A DNA stretch of 64,000 nt from Welwitschia mirabilis (GCA_051453625.1 JBOZIK010000001.1:143131473-143195472); one strand, 5' to 3'; counted from the stretch's first letter, positions 1 to 13,245 are shown. The notes: generated by a model not told the origin, from the sequence alone. Numbers and translations are program-made.

Positions 1-1063
1 GATTTGAATAGTACTTGAGCTATCACATAAAATAGATACTTTTGTGATATTTATGCCATAGTCCTTTAAGGTTTCTTTCATCTAAAAAGTCTAAGTGAAA
101 TAGGATCTAGCAATTATGTACTCAGATTTGGCTATAGAGAGAGATATGGAGCATTGTTTTTACTATACCATTGTCTTCAATCAATCCTTATTTTTTCAAT
201 AACCATAACAACTTTCTTTTCAAAACTATCAATCATCTTAAATCTATGTTTTCATATTTTATCAAATCTATTTTATACCAACTAATAGACGCCCTTATCT
301 AGTGTTACTAGTACCATCAGCTTCTTATTTTAGACCTCTTTTATCTATAGTAAATCAATTATTTACATCATTTTGGAACCCTTTACATACCATGTGTATT
401 TAAAAATATAACTTCTACTAATTATTTTCTTACATTTTATGAACTAACGATAAACAACTGAAGATTACATTGAATCTTCACTACTCTTAAAATGGATGAA
501 TTTAAGTAAGATAATATGTAGAGGTAGCTTCATAATCCTAGGAATCGATGAAGAACTAGATTTTTTTAAAAAGTAACCAAAATTACATAGAATTGAAAAT
601 TTCCTAATGAGATAACATGTTTATAACAACCTTCTAGATTACAAGTATCTTTAAAATACTAGATAATATAAAAATCAATCAAAGGTTAGAATAACATGAA
701 AATAATATTAATACTCTTAACAAAAATCCTAAACTAATTATTATACTAATACATTACAACATTTGTCTTTTGAACACATATGAAACTTATAAATTTCCAT
801 CTATCCCTATGTTTCAAGATGTAGTAAAAGAATAAGTAAATGCTATAGAATAATAATGATAAAACTAATAAGTAAGTAACCTTTATTTAGATACTTATAA
901 TTTTGAATCGAGAAACCATCAAATTTTTTCATGGAAATAAGATACCCTCACTAAGCATCAACTAGTCAACATAATAAATCAAATCCTCCATGAACTTCCA
1001 TCTCCTTAGAAACTACACTTCATAAGGATATGGAAGTTGAACATCATATCAATACCTCATAGG
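1..1063. other. AT-rich DNA, no gene recognised
   Basis: Both strands are full of stops and no protein family is recognisable. It flanks the 3' LTR of element A and is probably older decayed repeat, but nothing specific supports a class. Confidence 0.5.
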
Positions 1064-2511
1064 TACTATTTTTGGTAAGATTTAACTACACTTATATCTG
1101 TTATTAATGTATAGTAATTTACATAATTATCCTAAGGATATAAATCTTATGTGATAAAACATAATTTTACCAAAAGTACTAGGACTTTTATTTGGACTAT
1201 AGTCCAAGTGTCATTCTTTCTTTGAGATAAATGACAAAATCTATCAGTAAAACAAGCATAAAATTAGAAAGGAGTAAAGGTTGAAATGATATTTAAAGAG
1301 CTAGGAATAGGACATAACATTCAAACTAACATGAGAACTTTAAGGAGAAACATAAATACTTATAATAAAAACATGTAACTTTACTTCTAAATCATCTATG
1401 ATGATATAATCCACTATGACCATGAGCATTTCATTAGTCCAAGCTCAATAATGATGGTGTAATCTCATCCATCATAAATTTGAGAGTGATATATCTAAGC
1501 TACTTATCTTTCACAGCAATAATAAATAAGCATAAAAAGTAGGAATCTTCCAAGTTCTATCAAATAAAAATTTAGGTTATGAAAGCTAAAATGAAAAGAA
1601 AAATCATCAAACAAGTTTGTAAAGTAAAATCATGACTCAATTAATCATAAGCATGAGAAGTATAACATTTACAACTTGATATCAAAGTAATGTATCAAAA
1701 ACATGTAGTAATTTATTATTAGTATAATAAAGCGTACAATTAGAAAATGTACTCGTGCTACACCAAAAAGTATCATGCTACTTTTTTACTTAGCACATCC
1801 TTATGAGAATCTTAAAAAGAACTCATAACTAGATCTCTAATCTCTTGAAATAGGAAAATGATGTTACTCTCTTTAAATGAAGTATTAAAGAGTATTTATA
1901 AGACTTGATTAGGTTTTTCAATTAGGGTTTCTAAGGCCTAATTATATCATTCTAAAGTATGTTTAAAGTATATAAAATGATTTCTTAGTCATGGAGTTGA
2001 GTTAAGTGATTTTGTTATAAATGTTCCTTGTTCATATTTTAGTTTTGAAAATGATGAGAATGGATTACCTACATCAAGAGGGCTTGGTACTATTATGATT
2101 TATGATACCAACAAGGCCATGACTATAATTAGCACAACTACAAATTATGCTCAGCATAGCTCCATCTCCTACCATGATGCTATTGATGTTACATTTATCC
2201 TACAAAATGGAANNNNNNNNNNNNNNNNNNNNNNNNNNNNNNNNNNNNNNNNNNNNNNNNNNNNNNNNNNNNNNNNNNNNNNNNNNNNNNNNNNNNNNNN
2301 NNNNNNNNNNNNTCAGCATAGCTCCATCTCCTACCATGATGCTGTTGATGTTACATTTATCCTATAAAATGAGAGTGTTTAGGAATATTTATAGTTACAT
2401 AGAAGATACATGGCCGTAAGTAAAATAAATGTATAAAAACATCATGATGATTAAGCACACTTAATAGCAAGGCATTAATTCCTAATAAATATAATCGTTT
2501 GAGTGTTATCA
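1064..2511 (-). repeat. 3' LTR of element A
   Basis: This copy aligns along its length with 10556-11812 and with 59012-61183. The right edge ends in TCA, and in the 59-61 kb copy the same edge abuts a pyrimidine run that reads as a polypurine tract on the minus strand. A 100-N gap at 2213-2312 interrupts it, with 62 bases repeated on either side (2151-2212 and 2313-2374). The true length is about 1.25 kb. The left edge is placed by alignment only. Confidence 0.7.
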
Positions 2512-5500
2512 CATTTACCAACTAGTCTTTACTAGTTTCTTAGCAAAAACATATGATTAAAAATTAGATAACATGTCAAAAATTGAAAATAAAATTAAAC
2601 AAGTATGATAAGATGAAGGATGGTTTGGAAAAAGTTTTGCTAATGTACTATAAAATAAAACTTTAATTAAAAGTTATAGCATGAAAAGCAATTACTTTAA
2701 GTGAAAATTCCACTTCCTCAATCAAATATGAACTTTATCTTCAAAGTTTTTAAGATGAAAAATTTGAATGTAAGTACAATGATAAATGAATGTTGCATGT
2801 GCTAATGTGATCTAGAATGAACTTGAAAATGAAACAACTAGAAATAAAAATGTGTAATGAATGAATTAAAAAAAAGAAACAACCAAATTAAAAACTAATG
2901 CAATTGGAAAATTAAATGTGAAAACTTTATTTGTAATGTACTAATGTTCTAAATCGAAATATGTTACTATAATAGTTTAGAACTAACTAAAATAGGATGA
3001 AAAAAATGAGGCATGCATGTAATTATTTCAAAATGGAAATGTAAAAGATGAATATGAATCATTTTTTTAATAATTTTTTAACAAAGATCCAAGTTATAAA
3101 TGTATATTTAATATAATTGAGATCATCTATGAAAAATGAAAGTTATTTACACAAATATGGTAATGGCACCAGTTAAGGATGCTAGCCATGCTCACTTTAT
3201 TAAAAGTTAGACATCAATTCTTACATTTTAGAGATTAATCGCTACATTAAGATGTTTGAAGTTAGGTAATCATTTAGAATAAAATCTAGGTTTTTGAAAA
3301 TAGAATTTCACATTGATTTTCTATTAAACTTAAAATACATTATAATAAAGCAAGATGCAAGTACAATCTAGCTATTATAATAAAACAATATACATGAAGA
3401 AGAGTTAGAGAGGAAGAAGATGAGAAACATTTAGTCCATGGATCTTCTACGAGAAGGAAAACATTCTAATTTTTCATCTGTTTCTTCTTACTAGTTACAT
3501 ATTTCTTTGTTTATTCATAATGTTTTTCATCTCTTCCTACAATTTTCTAATCCAAGTTCTAACTTCCTATAGAAAAGAATTACTTGAAATAGTAAAGGAA
3601 TGTCTATAAGTGATAGAAGGAGGAGTGGAAAAAGATGGAGAATAAGGGGTATGAGAAGTTTTACCTATGGGGGATCTTTCCTTTTTTTATTATGATNNNN
3701 NNNNNNNNNNNNNNNNNNNNNNNNNNNNNNNNNNNNNNNNNNNNNNNNNNNNNNNNNNNNNNNNNNNNNNNNNNNNNNNNNNNNNNNNNNNNNNNNAACT
3801 AGAAATAAAAATGTGTAATTAATGAATTAAAAAAAAAAAGAAACAACCAAAGTAAAAACTAATGAAATTGGAAAATTAAATGTGAAAACTTTATTTGTAA
3901 TGTTCTAAAGTTCTAAATCTAAATATGTTACTATAATAGTTTAGAAATAACTAAAATAGGATGAAAAAAATGAGGCATGCATGTAATGATTTCAAAATGG
4001 AAATGTGAAAGATGAATATGAATCATTTTTTTAAATAATTTTTAACAAAGAACCAATTTCTAAAATTTTATTTAATATAATTAAGAGCATGTATGAAAAA
4101 TGGAAGTTTATTTACACAAATATGGTAATAGCACCAATTAGGGATGCTAGCCATGCCCACTTTATTAAAAGTTAGACATCAATTCTTACATTTCAGAGAT
4201 TAATCGCTACATTAAGATGTTTGAAGTTATGTGATCATTTAGAATGAAATATAGTTTTTTGAAAATCTAATTTCACATTGATTTTCTATTAAACTCAAAA
4301 TACATTATAATAAAGTAAGATACAAGTACAATCTAACTATTATAATAAAACAATATACATGAATAAGAGTGAAAGAGGAAGAAGATGAGAAACATTTAGC
4401 CCATGGATCTTCTATGAGAAGGAAAACATTCTAATTTTTCATCTATTTCTTCTTACTATTTACATATTTCTTTGTTTATTCATAATATTTTTCATCTCTT
4501 CCTACAATTTTCTAATCCAAGTTCTGACTTCCTATAGAAAAGCATTACTGGAAATAGTAAAGGAATGTCTATAAGTGGTAGAAGGAGAAGTGGAAAAAGA
4601 TGGAGAATAAGGGGTATGAGAAGTTTTACCTATGGGGGATCTTCCCTTTTTTTATTATGATGGATGACGTGTATGAAAAAGAAAGAACATGAAGGAAAGA
4701 AGGAGTTCTTTATTATTCTTCTTGAATTTCTTAGAAACCCCTTGAAATCTAATCATGATAATTTTACTTTTTAAGTTGAGTAATCTTTTTAGGGTTGATG
4801 GTTTCAAGGAATGCTTTATCCCATTTCTTAAAGACTAAGGCATGAGATAATGCATTGTAGACCAAGTCTAAAACTAAGCAAGAAAGAAGAAGGTTACTCT
4901 TTGAGTCCAACTTGTTGTCTACATTGTCAAAAGTACATTTGGTAATATCAAAATATTTACTATCTTAAATAATCCTATTCATGTCAAAGTTACTATTATA
5001 GGAATCAGTTACATGGGAGCTCAGCAAAATATTTTGAGTAATGAAACTAAAGAGTGCAAGTTGACTTTTGTAAATGTAGTTATAAGGTAGGGCTATTTTT
5101 CTATTAGGTGCATAATCAACACTAAGAATGATACAACAATAGCTCAGGGGTTTGATAAGCATGTAAGAGAAACTATCATGGTGTTGTAATCCTAATAAGG
5201 CTTCTACATTATTCAAAGAAAAAAGAAATAAAGGGTGTTGAATAAAGGAGTGGATTACCCAAAGATCATATTCATAATTATTACATTTTTGTATAACATT
5301 AAAATAATCTTTAAACAGTAAAAGACATCATCTGATTTAAACAAATAATTCCCATTCCTTACTTGAATCTTATCAAGATAGAAGGGTGTAAATAAGGCAA
5401 AGAATGATGTGAAGATGTCTTCCCCTTAAAAGGAACATGATCTTCTATTCATAGTGGCCTAAATGATAAGAAGAGTAGAAAGAAAAAGAAATGACAAATG

Positions 5501-7100
5501 AAATAAAAATGAAAATAAAACTTAAGAGACTAAAAAATGAAAACAATCTGAAAATAGAGAGAATAGCTAGATAGCATCCTAAGAGAAAGATAGATACATA
5601 AAAAAGTAGGAAAATGGAAACACTAATGAGGTTAGCTAGTAGTCTTGGTTTAATACTAAAATGTAACTTAGTCAAGCTAGATGAGGGTTGTAATAGCATT
5701 GTAATAGCAAGAAAAATGAGTGCCTGTGCTATTAGCTTAAAAAACACAAGTTTTTATATAAAATAGATGAAATGAGGGACATTGAAGGATAAGATCTTAT
5801 TAATAATCTATATTAATTTTTCCTTGGATCTAGACCTAGATATAGGGGTCAAATCATAGAAAACACATTGTTCTTATTGCTATTTTTTTCATTAAAAGAA
5901 AACTAAAGGATTATGGCTTAAAATGAATCATTAAAGTAAGTGAAAATATAATGGAATGGATAAATGAAATTCAAAACCTTACTACACATCCTATAAACAA
6001 ACGAGAGAAGATGAAAACTTAATCAAATGCTCTTCATTTATTTACATACCTTGAGTGGATCCCTTACTAAGATAAGAAGAAGTCTAATTTATTAAATCCT
6101 TGAAAAATCATAGCTAAACAAATAATGTCAAATTTAATTGTTAAAATAAGAAAACATAAGATTTCTCCAATTTTACTTTAATTCCATTCCTTTCTTTTCT
6201 TCTTTCATGGGCATCCAAGTTTCAAGCATTTGATCACATTAAGCACTTAGTGTTGTGATATATTTTCTATGTAGATTTAACATGTTGTATAAGAAGGATT
6301 TAGTGCTACATTACTAGTAATAATCTATAGCATTAATGTAGATAAATGTATCATAAATGAATTATTAACTTTCCATTACTAGTAGGCATTCATAGCTTTG
6401 ATGCAGTTAATGAAGTGTAATATAAAAGATCATAATAACATTTGTTAAAGAGCTTTTAAGATTCTTCTTGATATTTCTCACTCTTATTTTTTTTTCTTTT
6501 TTTTCTTATTTATAGCATGTAAAAGGGTTCACTAGCTCATTATCCTATTATAAAAAGTAATCTCATCCCATAAATGCTTTAAAATAAAGAAGCATCAGAA
6601 AGAAGAAAATTCACCTTTTTCCTTTAGTCCAAATTGGAGATCTCTAAATGCATGTAAGCATTAACAAATAACTCAAACATTAAAAAGATAAGTTAATTAA
6701 AAAATCTAAAAAATCGAAAACACATTAAGATTTAATTAAAAATTGAAAAAAAGATAAAATATCTCTTTATTCATGATTTAAAGAAAATACCATTAACCAA
6801 GACTGACGAGTCATATGAACTAATAAGATTATGCGAGGATGAAATGTAGGTAATGAGAGATTATATGAAGGTAACTTGAATGAATGTAAGTGGCTAAAAT
6901 ATAGGTAATATGAATGGTCATGTTTAGGGTTTTCTATGAAAAAAACATCATTAAACATATAAGGTTTTTTCATAATTTGATCTAAGATTGCAAAGGCTAC
7001 ATTAGAATAATATAATTCAACCTCATTTCTTAAAATCAAATTCAATTTACAAGTTAGATTTACACTCATGGATTAAGGTTAAAAGGGATCAAGAGTAAAA
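2512..7100 (-). other. 3' interior of element A, no recognisable coding domain
   Basis: The stretch between the 3' LTR and the post-protease region holds no readable RT, RNase H or integrase. Part of it (about 5860-6720) aligns with 62040-63250 in element D, so it belongs to the family and is not a private insertion. Short open stretches on the minus strand at 5445-5747 (very hydrophobic) and 6767-7069 match nothing I know and may be chance in AT-rich DNA. The segment 2836-3696 is repeated at 3797-4660 across a 100-N gap. Confidence 0.6.
2836..4660. repeat. Gap-flanking direct duplication
   Basis: Bases 2836-3696 recur at 3797-4660 with scattered substitutions and small indels, separated only by 100 Ns. 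This is best read as two overlapping or allelic contigs placed end to end. Confidence 0.85.
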
Positions 7101-7329
7101 GAATAAGGTTGTTGATCAAGTGATGAATTGGACTTAGAAATGTTTTCATGGAAAGTCTTCATACATAAATTAAAAAAATTCAAGAAGAATCTAAAAATAA
7201 TAATCCTTAAGGTTTAAAGATTCTAATTTATAAACGGATCATCTTATTTATTTATTTTGATTAACTAGCAATTCTTAAAAAGTGCGTAGCATTGATAAAG
7301 AAAGAGAGAAAGGAATCAATAAATCAAGA

Positions 7330-7900
7330 GGGTTATCATCAAATATAGGTTTTAAATTTTCAAGAGTAAAGTCCATATCATAAGAAGAATTATTATCATG
7401 TGAATTAAAATCTAAATAAGATGAAAGAGAAATAATGCTTTACTCATAGAAAGGAAGATCAAGATTATTAAATCTTTCAACAAACTCCATTTCTTCTGAA
7501 TCATGAGGTTGCTTCATAGTATTAAAAATATTTGTTCCAATAGTCATATTTCTATAGGAATATTCAAAATACTATTTTCATAATCGATAAGGCATTAGAA
7601 ATAGCAAGAAACAGTATCCATAAGATAATAGAAATAGTATGGATTCTAGTATTTTTCATCTCTAAAACTATGAAGTCCACCAAAAAGTAGAAATTTTCAA
7701 CTTGAACAATCACAACTTTAGCTATTTCAAAATATTTCTTTAATGAATTATCAATTAATTTTAAGTGAAGCTTAATATCCTTAAGATCTTTTAAACCAAA
7801 TTTCTTGAGGATAATATAAGGTAAAAAAATTAACACTAGCTCTAAAATCTAACAAGGCTTGTTGAAAGTTTATATTACTAATAGAGATGGATATTATAAA
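7330..7900 (-). pseudogene. Ty3/gypsy aspartic protease, decayed (element A)
   Basis: This is the retropepsin that would cut the element's Gag-Pol polyprotein. On the minus strand a segment reads QQALLDFRASVNF, matching the family active-site pattern ALLDLGASVNLLPY, with the G of D-x-G changed to R. The reading frame then shifts inside a run of seven Ts (near 7826-7832) and continues as FGLKDLKDIKLHLKLIDNS, then VQVENFYFLVDFIVLEM and RIHTISIILW, the usual order for Ty3 proteases. Downstream, IFNTMKQPHDSEEMEFVER matches the post-protease spacer of non-chromovirus Ty3 elements. Gag lies upstream at 8880-9420. The frameshift and lost glycine make it inactive. The assignment is firm from motif order; the exact clade is not. 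Confidence 0.85.
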
Positions 7901-8879
7901 ACATCCTATATTTTTAAATTTTGAAGGGTTTTGATTCTAAATAATAGTATTAGTTTATTAAGTAAATAAGAATTTACTTTTCACATTCATCCTTATTTTA
8001 ATAGTGCATAGATCTTTCAAAAATTTATCATAAGAAGGGACTTATCTAATGGATTCTAAGAAAGAAATGTTGATTTTTACTTTCTTAAAAATTTCAAATG
8101 CATCTTATTATATCTTTATGAAGTGACTATTTCTAAGTTGTTGAGGAAAGGATATGTATTCCTTATAAGTTATGATAGATTTCGTATCTTTATGTTCCTC
8201 CTCTACCTTACCTTTAGGCCATATTATTATACATCTTCTTCTTAGAATTTTTTCTCTTCTAACTATTCATTAATTTTATTCCTAATTCTTAAGTGTATGA
8301 CCTTGGTTTTCTTGATTTATAGATCCTCCATCAACATAAATCTCCAAGAGTTAGGCTTATGAGTTGTAAAATCTTTTCGCTATCACATTTATTAAGTAAT
8401 GTAAGGATATAAATAGTGGTTTGAATTAGTCGATGCATTTCTTTATCTAACTTCTATAATATGGAATAGTTGATTAGTTGAATTATTATTAAGATGCATT
8501 AATGTAATTTTGAATTTGCATGAACTTTTTAAGAATGGTCTATGAAGGCCTAGAAGTTAGAGGAGGATTTGAATTTTTAGATTAAATGGTTGAGACTTGG
8601 ATAGGATTGTCTTATTTTCATGAAATGTCCAAGTTGTTTCTTTAACTAGGGTTATAGATGTTGGAGTAGGCGTTATTAGTTGTTTGTTGTACTATTATTG
8701 TGCTATAGTATTGAATTATCATTTACTATTCATTTGATCATGAAATGGATAAGAAATATAAGGTTTCATGAGTACTCAATTGGTAAATATTATAGTAGAG
8801 AGTTGGATTTATGAATTTAGAATTGATACCAAGAGTTTTAATAAGTTTTGAGGAACCTAGAAGATACTGATAGATCTAA
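7901..8879 (-). other. Gag-protease linker of element A, heavily decayed
   Basis: This stretch lies between the gag core and the protease and should hold the nucleocapsid and spacer, but stops and frameshifts leave no readable zinc knuckle or other motif. Confidence 0.4.
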
Positions 8880-9420
8880 TAGATTATTACATTTTTATTG
8901 TTCCATTATATTTCTTTCAATTCTTAGAACTCTTAGATATGGTCTAAATGTAGACCCAAGCTTCATCAATCTTAAGATCTAAAAAACGTTTCCTAAATAT
9001 TATCTCTATAAGTTATCTATGACTAAATGAAAGTATTTTATAAAATAAACTTATAACTCTTCCTTGCTCAAAACCATATTGTAAACATTTAAAAAGTAGA
9101 AACTTGAATCTCTCTAAGGTGTAGAAGAGGGGTTTATTATAATTCAATTGAAAGTTCATAATTTCCCTTCTAATGAAATTAGCTTTATATCTAGGAAAAA
9201 ATTTATTAATGAATTATTGGTTAAGTTCAATCCACATGGTAACAATAGTATGTCTCCATGTGTAAAGCCAAGATTTTTTCCTCTTTTTGAGGAAAAAGGA
9301 AAATAAGAAAATCTAACTACATTATATGCATCTAGTTATGGCAATTTATGAAAATAACATACTCAAACTCTTTGAGATGTTAGTAGGAAGATCCTCACTC
9401 TAAATCATGGAAGTGTGTAA
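8880..9420 (-). pseudogene. Ty3/gypsy gag core (retrotransposon Gag), decayed
   Basis: The minus strand gives, in order, FFLKKRKKSWLYTW, MWIELNQ, then INKFFPRYKANFIRREIMNF, TLERFKFLLFKCLQYGF and ISLFYKILSF. This is the order and spacing of the plant retrotransposon gag domain (lengthy A-W-L ... F-l-kkFFP ... rreI-f-Q ... L-e-a-eRFk-LL--CPhhG ... lFY-gL). The domain forms the capsid that packages element RNA in the cytoplasm. Several stops and at least one frameshift interrupt it. It lies upstream of the protease and downstream of the primer binding site at 10534-10552, which confirms minus-strand polarity. Confidence 0.85.
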
Positions 9421-10533
9421 GAAGTTTGATTAAAGTTAGTTTAAAGCCTATTCTTTTGACATTCAGATGTTGAATAATGCAAAAAGGTATACCTATACAT
9501 TAAGGTTGGAGATAATCTTTATAGCTAATTCTAGATTAGCTTGGATGAAGATTACTCCTAGATCCATTATGGCTTTGTTAATGTCTCTCAAGTGACTTGT
9601 CTTTATGGTTTTTACCCATGTTGGGTTTGATAGGGAGTTGATGCAGTCTATCATTATAGATTCATTTGAAATTCATAAAACATAAGAAAACAATCAAGAA
9701 AGGTTATGTTTCTAAAAGAAATAGTATGTTAAAAGGTTCAAAATATCATAAAAGTAAATCTCACCAAAGATAAAGATGTTTGAACATAAGAAGTTGGCAT
9801 GACAATCAGCACTAGCAGGATGGCATAAAACTAGTTTAGAAAAATTAATAGCAAAGATTTTGGAAAATTTAATAGTTTGAGATATATAATCAAGTCAACT
9901 GACTAATAAAAAGATACCAAATACATATTCTGGGAAAGAATAATGTTAAATTAAAATACAATACAATGCAATACATAAAATAAGAGTTATAAAAATGAAA
10001 TTTCATATGTTAAAGTACTTCCTTAATATTTTATGATGTAGTCTTATTTTAAAATAATATTTAATTATTTAGTAAAGAAGTAAATTAAGATAAAGAAGAT
10101 AAGAGAGAAGAGAAAATATTGTAGAGAGAGATATGAAGAGAAGAATGAAAAAATTTTGTTGTTTTACTTAAAATTATTTCTTCAAAACCTGTAAAAGATT
10201 AGCTCCTATAAGAAAATTTGATATATTAAACATATAATATTTTTCAAGTAAAGAAGGAAAGTAAATAAAAGAAAAAAATAAAAACTAAAAAAATAAATAA
10301 ATAAAAATTAAAAAATAAATAAAAAGAAAAATAAGTCATTAAATTAGGTTTTGTTAATCAAGTAACTAATGCCAATCCACTAATAACAAAAAGAAAAAAG
10401 AAAAGGTACTAGAAAGGAACTAGTATTAAAAAAATCAAAAAAATAAAAAATAAAAACTAAAAACTAAAAATAAATCTAAAAGGGGTAAACAAAATAAATT
10501 CTTTACATGTCCCACTATAGCAATCATGCCACT
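9421..10533 (-). other. 5' leader of element A with A-rich low-complexity tract
   Basis: No protein domain is readable between the gag core and the primer site, apart from possible gag N-terminal remnants near 9430-9640. Positions about 10258-10480 are almost pure A with short T, G or C interruptions, including repeated AAATA units. This looks like untranslated leader. Confidence 0.55.
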
Positions 10534-10552
10534 ATCCCCAACAATGATACAA
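10534..10552 (-). promoter_or_regulatory. Primer binding site, tRNA-Asp type, element A
   Basis: Read on the plus strand, the site is ATCCCCAACAATGATACAA. It lines up over 19 positions with the 3' end of plant tRNA-Asp(GTC), ATCCCCGGCAACGGCGCCA. Of seven differences six are transitions, mostly at former CG dinucleotides. Minus-strand DNA synthesis would have been primed here. A few bases separate it from the LTR edge. Confidence 0.8.
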
Positions 10553-10555
10553 AAA

Positions 10556-11812
10556 AGCTATTTGTGATGAAATTTGGCTATGCTTATATTTGTCATTAAT
10601 GTATGGTAATTCACAATATTATCCTAGGGATACAAATATTACATGATAAAATCTAACTTTCACTAAAAGTACTAAAACTTCTATTTGTAGTATAGTCCCA
10701 ATGTTATTCTTTCTTAGAGGATAATGATGAAAGTTATTAGTAGAATAAGCACAAAAGTAGAAAGAAGAAGAGATTTAAATGATATTTAAAGAATTAGGAA
10801 TGGGATATAGCATTCAAATTAACATGAAAACTTCAAAGAGAGACATAAGTACTTATAATGAAAAAATATAGTTTTACCTTTTAATCATTCACAATGATAT
10901 AATCCACTATAACCATAAGTATTCCATTAGTATAGGCTCAAGAACAATGGCATAATCTTATCCATCATATATATTAGGTTGACGTATCCAAGCTACCTAG
11001 CCTTTATAACAAGAGTAAAATAAGCATTAGAAAAAAGGAGTCTCCCAAGATTTATCAAATATACATTTAGATTATGCAAGCTAAAATGAAAGAAAATCAT
11101 CAAATCAGATTTTAAAGTAAAATCATGATTTAACCATTCTTAAGCATAATAAGTATGATATTTATAATTTAATATTAAAGTAACATACCAATACAATGTA
11201 GTACTTTTTTAATTAGAATAAGTAAAGCATGCAATTAGAAAATGTACTCATGTTAACTAAAAAAGCATCATGCTAGCTAGCCTATCCTGATGAGGGCCAT
11301 AGAAAGAACTCAAGACTAAATATTTAATATCTTAAAATGTCACAATGAAGTTACTTGCTTCAAATAAAATGAGTTAGTGTATTTATAAACACATATTAGG
11401 GTTTTTAATTAGGATTTATAATGTTTAATGATGTAATTTTAAAGAATGTCCAAAATACATAAAATAATTCTTTAGTCATAGGGATAAATTGAGAAGTCCT
11501 TCTTACAAAATATTCCTTGTTGATGGAAATTTATTGGTTACATCAAGAGGACTTAGAAATCTAAGAATGATATTATTCTAATATAAGATATCAGCATCAC
11601 CATAACTAGAACTAGCACCACCACCAATTATGCTTAGAATAGCTCCATTCCTATCATGATGATTCTAATGTCATATTTATCATATAAAATAATAATGTTT
11701 AGGCATATTAGTAGTAAAACATGAGATACATGGTGTTAAGTATAATAGATTTATAAAATTATCATGATAATTAAGTATTATTAATAACATTTCAAGCCTC
11801 TTAACATTGTCA
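10556..11812 (-). repeat. 5' LTR of element A
   Basis: It is homologous to 1064-2511 and 59012-61183 and directly flanked on its left by the tRNA-Asp primer site, which makes it the 5' LTR of a minus-strand element. The right edge ends in TTGTCA. The left edge is uncertain by several bases. Confidence 0.75.
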
Positions 11813-12109
11813 CCTTGCAATCAGTAGAGGAAAGTGACTAAGGTGATAAACACGCATGAGTTCTTACCTTGCTTCTGAAGACCCTCTTTCATGGATGCTA
11901 GTACCTCCTCATCTCCTGTGGTACATGGCATCTTTAAGTAAGCCACTCATTCCTCATTGGCCATGTCTATACCACAACCTACAAAGAAAGAAATGAAAAC
12001 CTCTTAGGTAGATATTATGACTGGGAACCATGCCAAATACAATCACCTGAGCCTTTGTTCTTTTCCAAAACAATATGTAAATAGTTGTAGAGTCTAAATA
12101 GATAAAGAA

Positions 12110-12710
12110 GAATGGAATGTAAGCAACTCCTTATGGGTAAATAACCTAATTGGGTATCTTTTTAGCAATAGGCCAAATCCTATTCAGATGCAAAATTACA
12201 TTCATGTAATATGGAGAAAATCCGGCTTGCAAGAGTTATCTACATTAATGAAGGTTTATTCCTATTCAAGTTATCCTCAAAGAAAGCCATGTACAAAACC
12301 CTTAACTAGGGACCATGATCATTTAATAATAGGCCTCTTATTTTATAGCCATGGTTCCTTGATCTCGATTTGGACATAAAAGAGATAAGTCACTTTTGCT
12401 TGTGGGTAAAGTTTCCTTATCTCAAGCCTCATCTTTGAGTAGAAAAATCATTAAGAAAAATCATTAAGAAAAATCTCTAGTGTAATAGGGTAACTAATTT
12501 GCATTATTATTATCATTACTTACCATGATAGATTAACATTTGCATGAGTGTGGATAGAGGGTAGAGTTGACACTAAACTTCCCATATAAATCAAGCTTTA
12601 TAGTCCAAATGGGAAGGATTTCAAGCAAGATGTTATGTATAAATGGCATCCACTGCATTGCTCTGCCTATAAACTATTAGGATATATGAATAGAAAATGC
12701 TCCAAAAAAA
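12110..12710 (+). pseudogene. LINE ORF1: DUF4283 and CCHC zinc knuckle, decayed
   Basis: This is the RNA-binding first protein of plant L1 elements. In shifting frames one reads LARVIYINEGLFLFKLSSKK, then FNNRPLILQPWFLDL, matching the DUF4283 core (fsl-n-g-ffl-kF ... gGpwf-ggrpl-l--W-p). Near 12545-12625 VELTLNFPYKSS follows, and at 12659-12700 the zinc knuckle CSAYKLLGYMNRKC. The family pattern is C-x2-C-x4-H-x4-C; the second Cys and the His are both Tyr here. A TAG just after the DUF4283 core and further shifts break it. The family assignment is firm and the exact start is not determinable. A short 14-bp tandem repeat lies at about 12445-12478. Confidence 0.8.
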
Positions 12711-13245
12711 GGGAAAAAACCTAGATTCCATAAGGCAAGGCTTAAATGCTCTATGGACCTGATGTTGATGCCCCTAAGGTCGATCAACAATACACCAAAA
12801 AATCCTATGGATTATATCAATCTTAAGAGACTAATGCGGAGGCAAGACACTTGAATTAGCACATCACTTAACCACCCTTACTAAGAGACTAAAATCCTTC
12901 AAGCATAGCTGTTTTTCATCAAGTATATCAAGTGAATGATAGAGTGATGCCATGTCTTAAACATCTGTCTTTAGGTAAAGCAACATCATTTTAGGCTCAT
13001 GAACCTACTAAGAAAATAGAGGAGTTCTTAGCTCATAATACTACAAGTATATCAAACTTCAAAACTATAATAGAAAAGAAGAAGGAGATTGAAATGTCTA
13101 GAGTACCCCCACAAGACCAAAATCAAACTCTTGTTATGGAAAGAGGAATTTCATTCTTAGGGAGCAAGACGGAAAATTTCAAAGCAAGAATGCTTAATCC
13201 TCCAAATAGAGTAAGCCATCAAGGAATAAAGAGATAGACCCTACC
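12711..13245 (+). other. LINE ORF1-ORF2 linker
   Basis: This is the expected low-complexity tail of ORF1 and the ORF1/ORF2 junction. There is no distinct domain and stops occur in all plus frames. Confidence 0.45.

Larger units (their letters stand above)
1064..11812 (-). mobile_element. Ty3/gypsy LTR retrotransposon A, gag-protease only
   Basis: Two homologous long terminal repeats in the same orientation (about 1064-2511 and 10556-11812) bracket an interior with, in minus-strand order, a tRNA-Asp-type primer binding site, a gag core, an aspartic protease and a long non-coding stretch. No reverse transcriptase, RNase H or integrase could be read between the protease (7330) and the 3' LTR (2511). 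The element is about 10.7 kb as assembled, but an 860-bp segment is duplicated across the gap at 3697-3796. A second member of the family starts at 59012. No matching target-site duplication was found at the outer edges. It looks like a non-autonomous Ty3 derivative, similar in concept to gag-only terminal-repeat elements (inference). Confidence 0.75.

Noticed and set aside
2095-2419. Two 90-codon plus-strand frames with an internal repeated peptide
   Set aside because: The repeat is a contig-end duplication around a 100-N gap inside an LTR of element A, with no protein similarity.
5445-5747. Hydrophobic 100-codon minus-strand frame resembling a membrane protein
   Set aside because: The composition is what AT-rich DNA gives by chance on the pyrimidine-rich strand; no homologue and no conservation in element D was seen.
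12445-12478. Short regular repeats considered as a CRISPR-like or regulatory array
   Set aside because: There are only three adjacent 14-bp units without spacers, inside a decayed LINE; simple slippage explains them.
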